From Haliclona indistincta (lineage: Eukaryota; Porifera; Demospongiae; Haplosclerida; Chalinidae), in assembly GCA_964017065.1 (NCBI GenBank), contig OZ024786.1, forward strand, positions 9,181,047 to 9,245,046: a stretch of DNA of 64,000 bases, in the 5' to 3' direction. Position 1 is the first letter of the stretch, and each line of letters starts with the position of its first letter. The notes beneath the pieces were generated by a model that searched no databases, was not told where the DNA came from, and saw only the letters and a program-made list of their open reading frames with translations. Positions 52,045-63,850 of this stretch are shown here, in pieces. Position numbers and translations under genes: made by a program.

Positions 52045-52880
52045 TATTACGCTATATTCACATTTATCTATAAGTGCAAACCTCTTCATTATTATCCCAT
52101 CTGGTCGCTTAATTCTGACAATGGTGCTGCAACTGGTCTGACCAATGTGTTAGGTAATATAATATTGTAACACTGTAGTATAATATTTTTATAGACACAT
52201 TTTTTGAGCTGCATTCTTGTCTGTAGAGTCATAGTTTTGTCTCTCAAGTCTACGTTATGACATGTTTATACATGCTGTATGTACGTATTAATTGATGCTT
52301 TATTCTAGTTGGTATTAGTTGTTGTTTTGATCGAATTTTGATTGTATGAAGTGTTCGGTAGCCATCTTAGCATCACTAGCTTGGGACACCACTAGACTTG
52401 GGTGATCCAGATGAATGAGAATCTGTCTGTTGTCCGCCCACATATAGTTATCATCATTTCCGCTAGCTTGTTGGGGATTTCTACTTATTATCCTTCTCTG
52501 TTTCAGTTTATTTTTACTTTTTTGTTCTTAAGTTGTTGATTTTAAGGTGAACTTGTTCTTGGTTAAGTCAAAAACTGCGGCCTGCTCTTAAGTGCGATAA
52601 TGGATAGTCTTTGTATCCAATATACACGAGGATGTGCAAGAAATTCGATAACAGATTTCGGGTGTCGACGACAAATGTAGAACTTTTCTTTATGTTCATT
52701 GGCTTCTTTTTGTACACTTTATCATCTGGAATATGCCGATCAAGTAGTATGTGTATTACATGGTTACAGATCTTTCACTCTTTAGAATGTTTTGATAATG
52801 TGTCCATACCTGTCAGTGCAACACCTCCTCTGCTCTACTCCCTTATTCCTTAAGAATGTGTCTCATCATCACTTTCTTCA

Positions 52881-53150
52881 GCGAGCTCATCTGCTGTGTA
52901 TTCAGACACCACTGCCCAGCATAGGCGAAAGAATTTGCCGTTGATTAGTAGAGATGGAATTGGATGGGTAAAACCATTAGTATTCGCTTCAATGAAAGAA
53001 TTTATCACAGTACAGCTCACTAATTGTGACAAGAAACAGCCGAGGTTGGAGCGTTCAGCTATCTTTATGAACTTTAGTCACTCTGTGAGCAGTTTCCTAC
53101 GTCCAGTAAAGGCGTCCTTTGCTTTCTTCACTTCAGATAAATTATTGTAA
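52881..53150 (+). other. Conserved frame near unit end (coding strand unclear)
   Basis: About 84 codons open on the plus strand in R2 (to 53150) and R3 (59804-60058), partly in R1 (50605-50820): PLISRDGIGWVKPLVFASMK and so on to FAFFTSDKLL. The opposite strand has a 60-codon frame (52850-53032) ending ADELAEESDDETHS. Only one, if either, is real. Confidence 0.25.
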
Positions 53151-53529
53151 AGGACATAAACACACGAGAACTAAGCATTGGTGTAATGGGTGTGTCCAGT
53201 TCACTCATTTTCCCGCTCTTTTAGTGGGTGTGTCATTGTAACACTCCATGCATTTCGTAGGTGCTTAGTTTTAAGTGACTGAACTAAAAGAATAAATTTA
53301 TGTCATCTCCTAGTTACGAATCGGCAGAAGTGTTTCATCACTATTGCAAGCCCATTTTCAATTGTAATGTCAAGTGCCTCACTGTTATAATGCGCTTTTC
53401 ACTGTGTAGTATTTGATCTTGAGCACAGCATTGGTTTAGGTTATACTTTTTAACATAAGTGATAGTAAGCTTTACTGTTTCCTTGTTTGATTTCTTTTTC
53501 TTGAGAGGAATGTTTTGCATGTTTATGTC

Positions 53530-54716
53530 ATGTTTATGATAGGTCTCAACAGGTCTCAACAGGTCTAGCACAGACTTGGGCCTTCTCTTGAGCAATAGTT
53601 CAGATGGTGCTTGACCAGTAGTAGAGTGGGGGGTGAGACGATATGAAAACAGAAAATTCTATAACCTACTCTCCAGAGAGCCAGAGGATTTCCTCATAGC
53701 CTGCTTGAAAGTTTGAATGGCTCGCTCTGCCAGTCCATTTGTCGATGGATGATGTGGCGATGATGTAATGTGGCGAATACCATTCCGAATCAAGAAATCA
53801 GCAAACTCATTGCTTGTGAATGCAGCACCATTGTCAGACACCAGAACATTCGGTAGACCATGGGTAGCAAAAATCAGTCTCAATTTATCGACGGCTGCTT
53901 GAGTAGATGTCGAGTGTACAGGGTGTACCTCCAGCCACTTTGAATGTGAATCTACGAGAACGAAGAATTGTTTGCCCATGAATGGACCAGCAAAATCCAC
54001 ATGTACCCTTGACCATACATGGTCAGGCCAATCCCAGGGATGTAGTGGTGCTTTCTGAGGGTTCCTTTGGTGCTCTTGACAGCTTGGACAACTGCGAACT
54101 TGTTCTCCAGTTGATCTTCCATTCCTGGCCACCACACATAACTGCGAGCGATGGTCTTCATGCGTTGAATGCCCGGATGAGTCTGGTACAGTAGATCTAC
54201 GATGGCGGTCCTGCCTTGTGGAGGGATTATGACTCTGCAACCCCATAGTAGACATCCTCCTTCAGTACTGATTTCATCTTTCTTTCGAGAGTAGGGTTGT
54301 AGCTCATCAGTAACTGTTCCTGGCCAGCCTTGCATTGTATACTGGTAGACTTTAGACAATAGAGGATCACGTGCTGTCCAGTTCTTGACCTGGTTCCAAG
54401 TCACAGGAGACTGCTGAAGGCATTCAAGTAGACACACTGTCTCTCCTGGCAATGGAACTGCAAGTGGAGAATCTGGGAGAGGTAAACGGCTAAGACCATC
54501 AGCATTGCATATTTCTTTACCACTCTTGTACACAATCTTGTAGTCATACCCACTCATAGTCAGAGCCCAGCGTTGTAGACGAGCAGAAGCCATAGTAGGT
54601 ATTCCTTGACTCTCTCCAAACAAGTGAACCAACGGCTTGTGGTCAGTTATCAAGTTGAACTGTCGACCAATGCAGGAAGAGATTGAATGCCATCCATGGA
54701 ATGGATGCATTCAATC
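53530..54716 (-). pseudogene. Ty3/gypsy RNase H-integrase fragment, frameshifted
   Basis: Reading on the minus strand from 54716: end of RNase H (FNLITDHKPLVHLFG, YDYKIVYKSGKEICNADGLS), then the integrase zinc finger (HPGIQRMKTIARSYVWWPGM), a frameshift near 54110, the finger's CPSC, the catalytic core (HVDFAGPF, LVSDNGAAFTS, NGLAERAIQTFKQAM), and after another frameshift near 53650 the C-terminal TPHSTTG / KRRPKSVLDLL region. Gag, protease, RT and both LTRs are missing, so it cannot be active. Confidence 0.92.
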
Positions 54717-54790
54717 TCTTCGGTTAAATCTCGGTTAAATTTCGGTTAAATCATTCAATCTCTTCGGTCGGTTGGAATGGCATTCCAACC
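54675..54790. repeat. Palindrome cluster at the gypsy breakpoint
   Basis: AGAGATTGAATGC...GCATTCAATCTCT and GGTCGGTTGGAATG...CATTCCAACCGACC hairpins flank three CGGTTAAAT units. They mark the point where gypsy homology stops. Confidence 0.8.
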
Positions 54791-54937
54791 GACCATCTCT
54801 TGCTTGATTATTTGAGGCTATTTCAGAGGCATTTGCGATTACTTGATGAGGAGGAGTCAATTTGCTGCCATTGCGAACTGGAGGAGGAGGTGGCATTAGC
54901 TTTGAAGATTTTTGATAGGTGTTCCGTGGAAGAGTAC
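54735..54937 (-). CDS. Possible terminal exon, Pro-rich
   Basis: After the acceptor TATTTCAG (minus strand) an open frame encodes TLPRNTYQKSSKLMPPPPPV, then RNGSKLTPPHQVIANASEIA, and stops at 54735. The codons read like real protein and could be a host gene's last exon, but the final residues come from the palindrome cluster and no upstream exon was found. Confidence 0.35.
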
Positions 54938-54959
54938 CTGAAATAGTGAAGAGAATGAG

Positions 54960-55335
54960 TGTGCATGCATAAGCATCACTAATAGGTCATCTCTATTATA
55001 GTAATGTGCGTGCGTGTGTGATGCAATTTTTACCTAACACCTAATTTGTAATGACATATCAGCTTCTTTCCTGTACTGTTGTTATTGCACCAGAATCACA
55101 CTGTTTGCCTCAACTAGCACTAACAATGATGAATCGCGGTAATTCCGTGATAATCGTGAATCAATTCAGTTTTGTTATTTTCAAACAATTTTCTCAGAAT
55201 TAATGCAATACAAGAATACAATTTTTATAATAAATAGTACAATTTATAACAATAGTATTTGAAACGGTTCTGGTCAGCACTGATTGTTATCACAATTTAC
55301 ATCAAGATAATAAACAAGTAATAATGCAATTTTAC
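54960..55335. repeat. Copy of array 3' flank
   Basis: TACCTAACACCTAATTTGTA through TTTTACCTTATTTTGCTAT is repeated at 60478-60950. It separates R2 from R3. Confidence 0.8.
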
Positions 55336-56015
55336 CTTATTTTGCTATAGGTGCTTAGTTTTAAGTGACTGAACTAAAATATTAATTTATGTCGTCGCCT
55401 AGTTACGAATTGGCATGAAGTGTTTCAACACTATTGCAAGCCCATTTTCAGTTGTAATGTCAAATGCCTAATACTCTTTTCACAGTGTAGTATTTTGATC
55501 TTGAGCACAGCATTGGTTTAGGTTATACTTTATAATATAAGTGATAGTAAGTGATAGTTTCAATGGGGAAATAATACCGATGAGTGAGTGAATCAGTGTG
55601 TATGCATGTGTACCTGCACTAATCTTATTGTGAATACCGAGTGGCTGCTACCGATCATTTTGTTCTATAATTTACAGCGTCTACTCTGTCCTATTTGGAA
55701 GAGCTCAAATGCCTCGACTGAGAAACTGATCTATAATTGTTACCATTGACTACCAAAGCTTGACGAAGCACTCGATCGTTCCACCGCATGCCTGTGTGTA
55801 AGAATTGATTGTCTGGAACGTTGGTATTTAGCTACCAAGTGTTCTTGGAGGATCTTTACAATCAATAAAATAGTCTATGAATTAATTAAACGTGCTCGCG
55901 AAGGGGGAATTGGCCCCCGATTCCCCCCTGAATCCGCCACTGCCTGCACTAGTCGTATTGTGTACTAGTCGTGCACATCAGCAACAGCAGAGCTATAAAT
56001 AAATTCATGAATGGC

Positions 56016-58563
56016 CAGAGTTGGGGTCAATTACTTAGTAAAGTAATAAATTACAATTACTATTACCTCCACATTTGATATATTATATTACTATTACTAT
56101 TATCTTTTAAAATAACTATTACAAATTACTATTACAATTACTATAGCGCTGCGTCGGCTGCGAGTGCATAAGGACTGTTTTCTATAAATGACTATTGCAT
56201 TTAATATTGATTAACTTGTGAAAAGTATTATCCGATAGTCTACAACGTTCTGGTCGGAAAATTTTGCCAGCGCTGCTGAACAACCTCTCCACTGGCGCAG
56301 ATGTCGCTGGTATAGATAAGTAACATTGTGCCATTTTAGAAAGTGTTGGGTACAAGAGTTCATTTTCCTTCCAGAATTTTAGTGGATCGTCTTCCTTCCT
56401 TGATATCTGTGATGACAGATACTTCTCAATTTCTGAGTCAATGTCACTTGTAGCCGTTGACGAACTTGACGTTGGTTCAATCTCTGTCTCACTAAATATG
56501 TAATTTAGTAGCTCGCTTTCCTTTCTCTTCTTAGCAGGTGGTGGTTGAGATTGGTCTTCAGGCTGTGCAGCAGGCTGAGGCTCAGACTGACTTGCTGAGT
56601 CATTGTGAATTCTTTTTGCAGCTAAAATGAACGTCAGTTTTATGCTATCAACTTCTATTGGGTCGCACCACTTTAGCTTAAACCGGGGATCAAGTATTGC
56701 TGCGAACACAAACACAGTATTCTCTTCGTACTTACACATTCTTGTTTCTAGTGAAGAAGCAAGTGTTGGAACCAAGCCTGATTTGTAAGTAGCAGAAAAA
56801 GACTTTAAGGCCTTCCGAAGCCCTTGTATACAAGGTAAGACAAAGCTAGATGTTACAACCTTTTGACCTTGTGTAAAATCTGTCGCTTCCTGAAAAGGAG
56901 TTAAAATATCAACCAGCTCTCGTAAAACTCTCCTTTCGTATGATGTTAGTGTTACTGTGTCCAATTGTCGAAGTTTGTCTTGAGAAACTTCAAGAAAAGA
57001 GCGAATACTAATGAGTGCACTGTTCCAACGAGTTGCTACTTTTGTTTGTAATCTCCTCTCTCCTTCTAGAATGTCGGAAGCAATAATAGATTTACGAACA
57101 AATGCAATTATTTTTGCAACTTTTGCCAGAATCCTTTCAATAGATCTCGCTTCCTTTAAGCCATCGTTTACAACAAGTTGTAGGGTGTGAGCAAAACAGG
57201 TAATGTGAGTCGGCACATAAAACATACTGTCATGTAGATCTATTGGACCAATAGGATCGTCATTCTCATGGTCTTCATCATCGCTTTCGCTTGAAGAACT
57301 GGCATCGCACTCTTCTGTTGAACCAAACCCAGGCAAATTAAAAGCTTTCACTACATTAGCAGCATTATCTGTTACTGCCGTAAGAAATTTATTCTCTATA
57401 CGATATTCAGCTAACACATCCTCATAAACCTGGGCAATGTTTTCAGCAGTATGACTTCCTTTAAAGCGAGTGCATGTCAGCATCAAAGATGTAAGATTCC
57501 AGTCTTGAAGTAGATGACAGGTAATTCCTAGAAATCCTCGCATTTGGCGATTTGACCATAGGTCAAGTGTTAGAGAAACCATTGTAGCATTATCAAGAAG
57601 ACGATGAATTTTTTCTTGAATTTCACCATTCTTTTGTGTAAGTAACTTTGTAGACACATGCTTACGAGAAGGCACAACAAACCGACTATCTAGCGCAGCT
57701 GAATATTTTTTAAAAGCTGGCGATTCAACAATAGACAGTGGGAGCATATTTTCAGCAATGAGTGAGACAAGTGCGCTAGTTGCACCTATTTGACGAGGGT
57801 GATTTCGGGAATAACTTGTAGCAGCGACGTAAGATAGAAGAGATGTTTGCTCCTCACTTGCTGTACTGTTAGACTGTTTAGCCTGTAGATAATTCTCATG
57901 AGCTGGTTTGTGTTTCCTCTGCAAAAACAATAACAACAAGTTAACAAAATAAATTTAAACAATACTAATACACAATGACACAAACATGCACCCACACACA
58001 CACATCACATGAAGTCATACTCATGTATACAGTATACCCCGGACAAACTAACCTTCAAATGTGTAATTAAATTTGAAGGGGACTGGGAGCAGGCAGATAT
58101 GGGTTCACCACAGTATCGACATTTCGCTTTGTAGTTCCCTTTCACTTTGTCTGGGATCTCAAAATGAGCTTTCATCATGCCAGCCATGTTCTAATTCTTC
58201 ACGTGGATAATAGCAGCTGGACTGAAATTACACTTGATTGTTTAACCAAATTGCTTACTATTGGAAATTGTCAACTAGTACAACCTGTTTACAGAGTACA
58301 CCCATTATTACAAGGGTGTTGTAACTTGTAAGCAATTGTCACAGTCAGAACACAATGTTGTACAACTAATAATTTATTTTGTCATCTACTAAACTTATGA
58401 TACAAGTACTTACCAGTATAATTACACTGACACTATTACAGATTACTATTACTATTACATGAGAAACTGAAACATCCTATTACTATTACTATTACTATTA
58501 CTGGGAAATATGTAATGGTTACTATTACTATTACAATTACATATTACTATTACCCCAACTCTG
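56016..58563 (-). mobile_element. Complete hAT transposon
   Basis: Termini CAGAGTTGGGGTCAATTAC and ATTACCCCAACTCTG are inverted. The 8-bp target duplication TGAATGGC (56008-56015, 58564-58571) is perfect. Both subterminal regions (56040-56140, 58430-58555) are dense in ATTACTATTAC words, as expected for hAT transposase-binding repeats. It contains an intact two-exon transposase and is probably young. Confidence 0.95.
56182..58187 (-). CDS. hAT transposase with BED zinc finger
   Basis: Exon 1 (58053-58187) encodes MAGMMKAHFEIPDKVKGNYK, CRYCG and NLITHLK, a BED finger whose final HLK-RKH spans the intron. Exon 2 (56182-57918, after TTTTTGCAG) gives 623 residues in total with no stop. Signatures: SLTLDLWSNR (first catalytic Asp), AVTDNAANV (second Asp), CFAHTLQLVVND, an acidic insert (SSSESDDEDHENDD) and the C-terminal DPLKFWKENELLYPTLSKMA with ATSAPVERLFSSAG. 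Full length for the family and apparently functional. Confidence 0.95.
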
Positions 58564-58566
58564 TGA

Positions 58567-58767
58567 ATGGCTGTTGCCTTGACTTCTGACTTGACTTCTG
58601 AAGTGACTTCTGACTTGACTTCTGTACCGGACACTTCTAACCCGTATTATGGCGCGCCGTTTGTAAAAGGATCATTACTAAGTTCTGCTAAGCTTGCTCT
58701 GCTTTTTTTTGTTGCAAATACATTCAGTTATGCACTGATTGCACTCATACAAAAAACAACAAATTGA
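58567..58767 (+). CDS. Small hydrophobic ORF, array unit R3
   Basis: A 66-codon version of 51589-51795 with one more TSDL-type unit. hAT has separated it from its TATA-like box (now near 55993), although the target duplication restores its ATG. Confidence 0.3.
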   Translation: MAVALTSDLTSEVTSDLTSVPDTSNPYYGAPFVKGSLLSSAKLALLFFVANTFSYALIALIQKTTN

Positions 58768-60477
58768 TTGTGCCAGCTGTTGAACCTTTTCTTGACTATC
58801 TATTCAATTGTCCTCTTTGTCTGCATCATCGTTCTCTGTCAATACAGCATCTTTACTGTATAGATTAGCCATCTACTTAAATCTGTATTAACATACTTTG
58901 TGAGAGAATTATACTCTACCTGCACAAGCAGCAATATTGCAATGCAGCATGGCTGTTGCTTCTGCTAAGCTTGCTCTGTTTTTTTTGTTGTTGCAAATAC
59001 ATTCAGTTATGCACTGATTGCACTCATCGAATGATATTACACTATATACACATTTATCTATAAGTGCAAACCTCTTCATTATTATCCCATCTGGTCGCTT
59101 AATTCTGACATTGGTGCTGCAACTGGTCTGACCAATGTGTTAGGTAATATAATATTGTAACACTGTAGTATAGACACATTTTTTGAGCTGCATTCTTGTC
59201 TGTAGAGTCATAGTTTTATCTCTCAAGTCTACGTTATGACATCTTTATACATGCAGTATGTACGTATTAATTGATGCTTTATTCTAGTTGGTATTAGTTG
59301 TTGTTTTGATCGAATTTTGACTGTATGAAGCGTTCAGTATTGTTATTATCATTTCCGCTAGCTTGTTGGGGATTTCTACTTATTGACCTTCTCTGTTTCT
59401 GTTTATTTTTACTTCTTTGTTCTCAAGTTGTTGATTTTAAGGTGAACTTGTTCTTGATCAAGTCAGAAACTGCGGCCTGCTCTTAAGTGCGACGATGGAT
59501 AGTCTTTGTATCCAATATACACGAGGAGGTGCAAGAAATTCGATAACAGATTTCGGGTGTCGACGACAAATGTAGAACTTCTCTTTATGTTCATTGGCTT
59601 CTTTTTGTACACTTTATCATCTGGAATATGCCGATCAAGTAGTATGTGTATTACATGGTTACAACGCATCCTGCCAGATCTTTCACTCTTTAGAATGTTG
59701 TGGTAATGTGTCCATACCTGTCAGTGCAACACCTCCTCTGCTCTACTCCCTTATTCCTTAAGAATGTGTCTCATCATCACTTTCTTCAGCGAGCTCATCT
59801 GCTGTGTATTCAGACACCACTGCCCAGCATAGTCGAAAGAATTTGCCGTTGATTAGTAGAGATGGAATTGGATGGGTAAAACCATTAGTATTCGCTTCAA
59901 TGAAAGAATTTATCACAGTACAGCTCACTAATTGTGACAAGAAACAGCCGAGGTTGGAGCGTTCAGCTATCTTTATGAACTTTCGTCACTCTGTGAGCAG
60001 TTTCCTACCTCCAGTAAGGGCGTCCTTTGCTTTCTTCACTTCAGATAAATTATTGTAAAGGACATAAACACACGTGTACACGAGAACTAAGCATTGGTGT
60101 AATGGGTGGGTCCAGTTTAACCTTTTCCTGCTCTTTTAGTGGGTGTGTCATTGTAACACTCCATGCGTTTCGTAGGTGCTTAGTTTTAAGTGACTGAGCT
60201 AAAAGGAATAATTTATGTCGTCGCCTATTTACGAATCGGCATGAAGTGTTTTATCACTATTGCAAGCCCATTTTCAGTTGTAATGTCAAGTGCCTCACTG
60301 TTATGATACTCTTTTCACTGTGTAGTATTTGATCTTGAGCACAGCATTGGTTTAGGTTATACTTTATAATATAAGTGATAGTAAGCTTTACTGTTTCCTT
60401 TTTCTTGAGAAGTATGTTTTAAGATCATTCATCTGTTATCATTGATTGCAAGCATATTCATATTTATGATAATGTGC

Positions 60478-61280
60478 ACCTAACACCTAATTTGTAATGA
60501 CGTATCAGCTTCTTTCCTGTACTGTTGTTATTGCACCAGAATCGCACTGTTTGCCTCAACTAGCACTAACAATGGTGAATCGTGGTAATTCCGTGATAAT
60601 CGTGAATCAATTCAGTTTTGTTATTTTCAAACAATTTTTCTCAGAATTAAAATACAATTTTTATAATAAGTAGTACAATTTATAACAATAGTGTTTGAAA
60701 CATTTCTGGTCAGCACTGATTGTTATCACAATTTACATCAAGATAATAAAAAAGCAGTACTGGTCACTGTTTGTGGTGCAAATACTTCCAACACATCGCT
60801 TCCGCGAACATACCAATCCTTCCTTGACTGGAATGAGCACAATAATATCAATAACAAGTACACATTATATTTGTTACCTTTGCATGTTCTCCCATCCTCA
60901 GAGAGATAATAAATAAGTAATAATGTAATTTTACCTTATTTTGCTGTATCACCTATTTTACAAACTTGCCCATGTTTTGTTTTGTCCCTTGTTTTGTTGA
61001 TGTGTCTCCACACATGATGGCATCCAGCAGTACATAATATATGAACTCATATTGACTCTGGAGAAGAGAATTTGATAAACTTTGATGTAACAACAGAGCA
61101 ATGCCGATAGGCACATTACTAAAATATTTTGTAGTCGTGATCTAGTACTTGCTATTTCTATACTTCTAGAACTTGCTATTGTTGAGGGGAGGCTGTCTAT
61201 GGACTAAATTAACTTTTATTGTTTTACTTACCTTATTTTGCTGTATCACCTATTTTACACACTTGCCCATGTTTTGTCTA
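60478..61280. repeat. Array 3' flank with a short direct repeat
   Basis: The first half repeats 54990-55335. A 52-bp stretch TTACCTTATTTTGCTGTATC onward (60931-60983) recurs at 61229-61280. Confidence 0.8.
60751..60904 (+). mobile_element. 154-bp insertion with 9-bp duplication
   Basis: Relative to the copy at 54990-55335, 154 bp are inserted between duplicated GATAATAAA (60742-60750, 60905-60913). The insert is GC-richer and open in one frame (VTVCGANTSNTSLPRTYQSF and on to LHVLPSSER). It has no terminal repeats. Origin unknown. It could be a captured exon or transcript piece. Confidence 0.65.
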
Positions 61281-63588
61281 TCAGAACAAAGATTGGAATT
61301 GCACTTGTAAAAAATTGAATTTAATTTTGGCATTGTTTTGTTTTTCTCCTTCCTTTACGTCTAAGTGTGTCTCTTTTTATAATTTACAAGTTGTAAGTTA
61401 TTTTGTTGTTAGTTTAATGTTCTTAATAATAACATTTCATGTGAATCAACATATTGTGTTGGTATCTTTGATATTTTGACATTACCCTTATAATTGTTGA
61501 ATATTTTGTAAAAATAAAATTGGCTTTGTTTGTTCATTTATTTACAAACTGTACTGAAATCCGACGCTGTCTCTATCTGATCACCTTTATTTCTTTTACG
61601 TCTAATTTTCAAAATTATTTTTTTTATATGCCGTCTCTATCTTATTGATATTATACACGAGAGAGCAGATCTAGTGAACGAGTTCTTTAAGTGAGCAACA
61701 TGGCAATTATGGTCGACATGTTGGCAATCGTCGTATTCTTGTTCAAGAAGATGTTCTATTTGACTTTAGAATAACGATCGCATCATCTTTGAGCACATGT
61801 ACTTCACAAGGTTCAAAGGTTCAAGAAGTGAATAATTCTATTGTTAGAAGGATTTCTATTTGCATGTGTGAAAGTTAATTTTACTTGGTATTTGATCTAT
61901 ACCGACCAAACGTGTTGTCCATGTTGAAATTTAAACTATTCCAGACGTAAAATTAGATCTATTCATAAATCGATGCTGTCTATAACTGCCGATGTTTTCT
62001 AAAGCAAGTGAAATAGTTTCTCTACTGTGCTGCTTTGAAAACAATGTCTTTTGATTTTTTCTGCAATTATCCCGAGAACCAAGAGGAGGTTTTTGAAAAG
62101 AAATCTTGATATTAAGCATAAGAATGTCTATACTCCAAATGAAGGGGCTGTCAGCTTAACACAGCATCTGGAAAGCTTTCTTACTTGAGTTATTTTGATG
62201 TCATGATTGGAATGTTATGTGTGTACGTACAGCACTTAAAACAGGAAAAAACTATCTCGAATTTATTGCTTAGTGAGAAATGCCGTCAAACTGCGTAGGA
62301 AGAATGGTTGAAAGCCTGTGACGCTGCAAGCACGGTTGTAAAGGGTTAACATCGGAATATACATTTGCTGTCACAAATGATAAAGTGATGCTTGTTCTTA
62401 CACATTGGTCTATGTCTTTTACTTTCATTCGCCTTTTACCCTCGATGCTCAGTTGAGATACTGACTCTATTTCTTCTTCATCGTCAGTTTTTAGAAGGAA
62501 AAGATTTTCTACTTTCATGTCAGGGGTATAATGTTGCTATATATTTTTGGTTTACGATAATTATCGCTATGGAGACTGATTCTTTCAAGATATGATTGCT
62601 CTCAAACACACTATCTTGCTGATCAATGCGGCTATGGAAGAATTGAGCAAACAGTTTTCTTTTATGAAGTTATTGTTATTTTTTGTCCTTTTACTTACAA
62701 TGTGTCTAAATTATTTATTATTGATAGTTGTAACTTTTATCCAGTTCTTTTTGCTTGTAAATTTGACGCCTCCTATTTCTTGACACCTCATTATTTTGAC
62801 ACCTCTTATTTCTTGTTTTTAAATGTAAACTTGTCAACAAAAATAATAGTCACTTGCGTCATAATGCATTTACTCCACTTTGTTTTGTTTTACATTTCTT
62901 AGAGTGAAATGTTTTTTTATGTTTATTCCAAGATGTTTTATTTTTCTCTTGATTTCAGTCAGTGAGATTAGTCTTTCAACTTACTATTCCTCGGTTCCGT
63001 TTTATAAACTGCTTTTTGGCATGCAATTTTATCTATCTATCTCATTCAAAGACAGACATAGACTCACCATAATGGTCTTATTTTGGTAGTTATTTGTTTT
63101 TATTTGACTAGATTTGTAGCTAACAGTTTATTATGAACTCAAGGAAATTTCCATGTTAAAAATTAAATTAGAAGCATAATAAAATAAGCAGTGTGTAATT
63201 TTTACAGCTCATACCAACCATCATTTTGACTAACTGGTTTACCCACACCATCCTATGACTGTAGATATCCTCGTATGACTTTTGATATCATCATATGACT
63301 GTAGACATCTAGGAATGGTAGTAACCTTTTTGAACTGCAGGGTCCAAGTTTGTGCTTGAAGTAGAAGTATAAATTGGCACAGTCCTTGTAACGACGACAG
63401 TAGATAATTGTTCGTGGATACTTTGATCTCTCACTAGAAAGACGGTTAAGAACTGGTGAAAATGTTTCTGATATAGTGTTGAATGTACCGACTGCACAAG
63501 TTATATTTTTCTTATTGGGTGAAAGAGATAGTGCTATAATCGGTGGTTATCAAACGGTTTTTTCTTGACCGGTTCACAGCTCTATATA
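61281..63588. other. AT-rich stretch, no gene recognised
   Basis: Minor features only: a tandem GACACCTC/TTATTTCTTG unit (62763-62817) and a 20-bp ATATGACTGTAGATATC-type tandem (63246-63310). A minus-strand frame at 62270-62518 (KTDDEEEIESVSQLSIEGKR) could be an exon but has no supporting context. Confidence 0.4.
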
Positions 63589-63850
63589 TCTTTGTTGTAC
63601 AAAAGTTGTCTTTAAGATGTTTGATGAACGAGTTGGTTACTAGAGCATACATTGGCATAGCAAGAGATCACCCTTTGTGATTCCTTCTTGGAAAGCACTT
63701 CACTTATTGGTTTGTTGAATAGTTCATATCTTTTATTGTTGTACAAAAGTTGTCTTTAAGATGTTTGATGAACGGAGTTCGTTAAGAGCATACATTGGCA
63801 TAGCAAGAGATCACCCTTTGTGGTTCCTTCCTGGGAAAGCACTTCACAGT
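63589..63850 (-). pseudogene. Duplicated scrap of LINE reverse transcriptase
   Basis: Two copies of about 118 bp (63589-63706, 63737-63848) share TTGTACAAAAGTTGTCTTTA and GCATAGCAAGAGATCACCCT. On the minus strand they read like the RT region EG-TTKGD-LAMPMYAL, matching EGTTQGDPLGMVMYAL of the element at 24-26 kb, with frame breaks. Confidence 0.55.

Larger units (their letters stand above)
51191..53485. repeat. Array unit R2
   Basis: The most complete unit, about 2.3 kb. It ends GTGATAGTAAGCTTTACTG, after which the gypsy fragment begins. Confidence 0.85.
55336..60420. repeat. Array unit R3, split by hAT
   Basis: Unit sequence 55336-56015 resumes at 58572 after the 2.55-kb hAT insertion and runs to about 60420. 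Without hAT it is the same kind of unit as R2. Confidence 0.82.
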
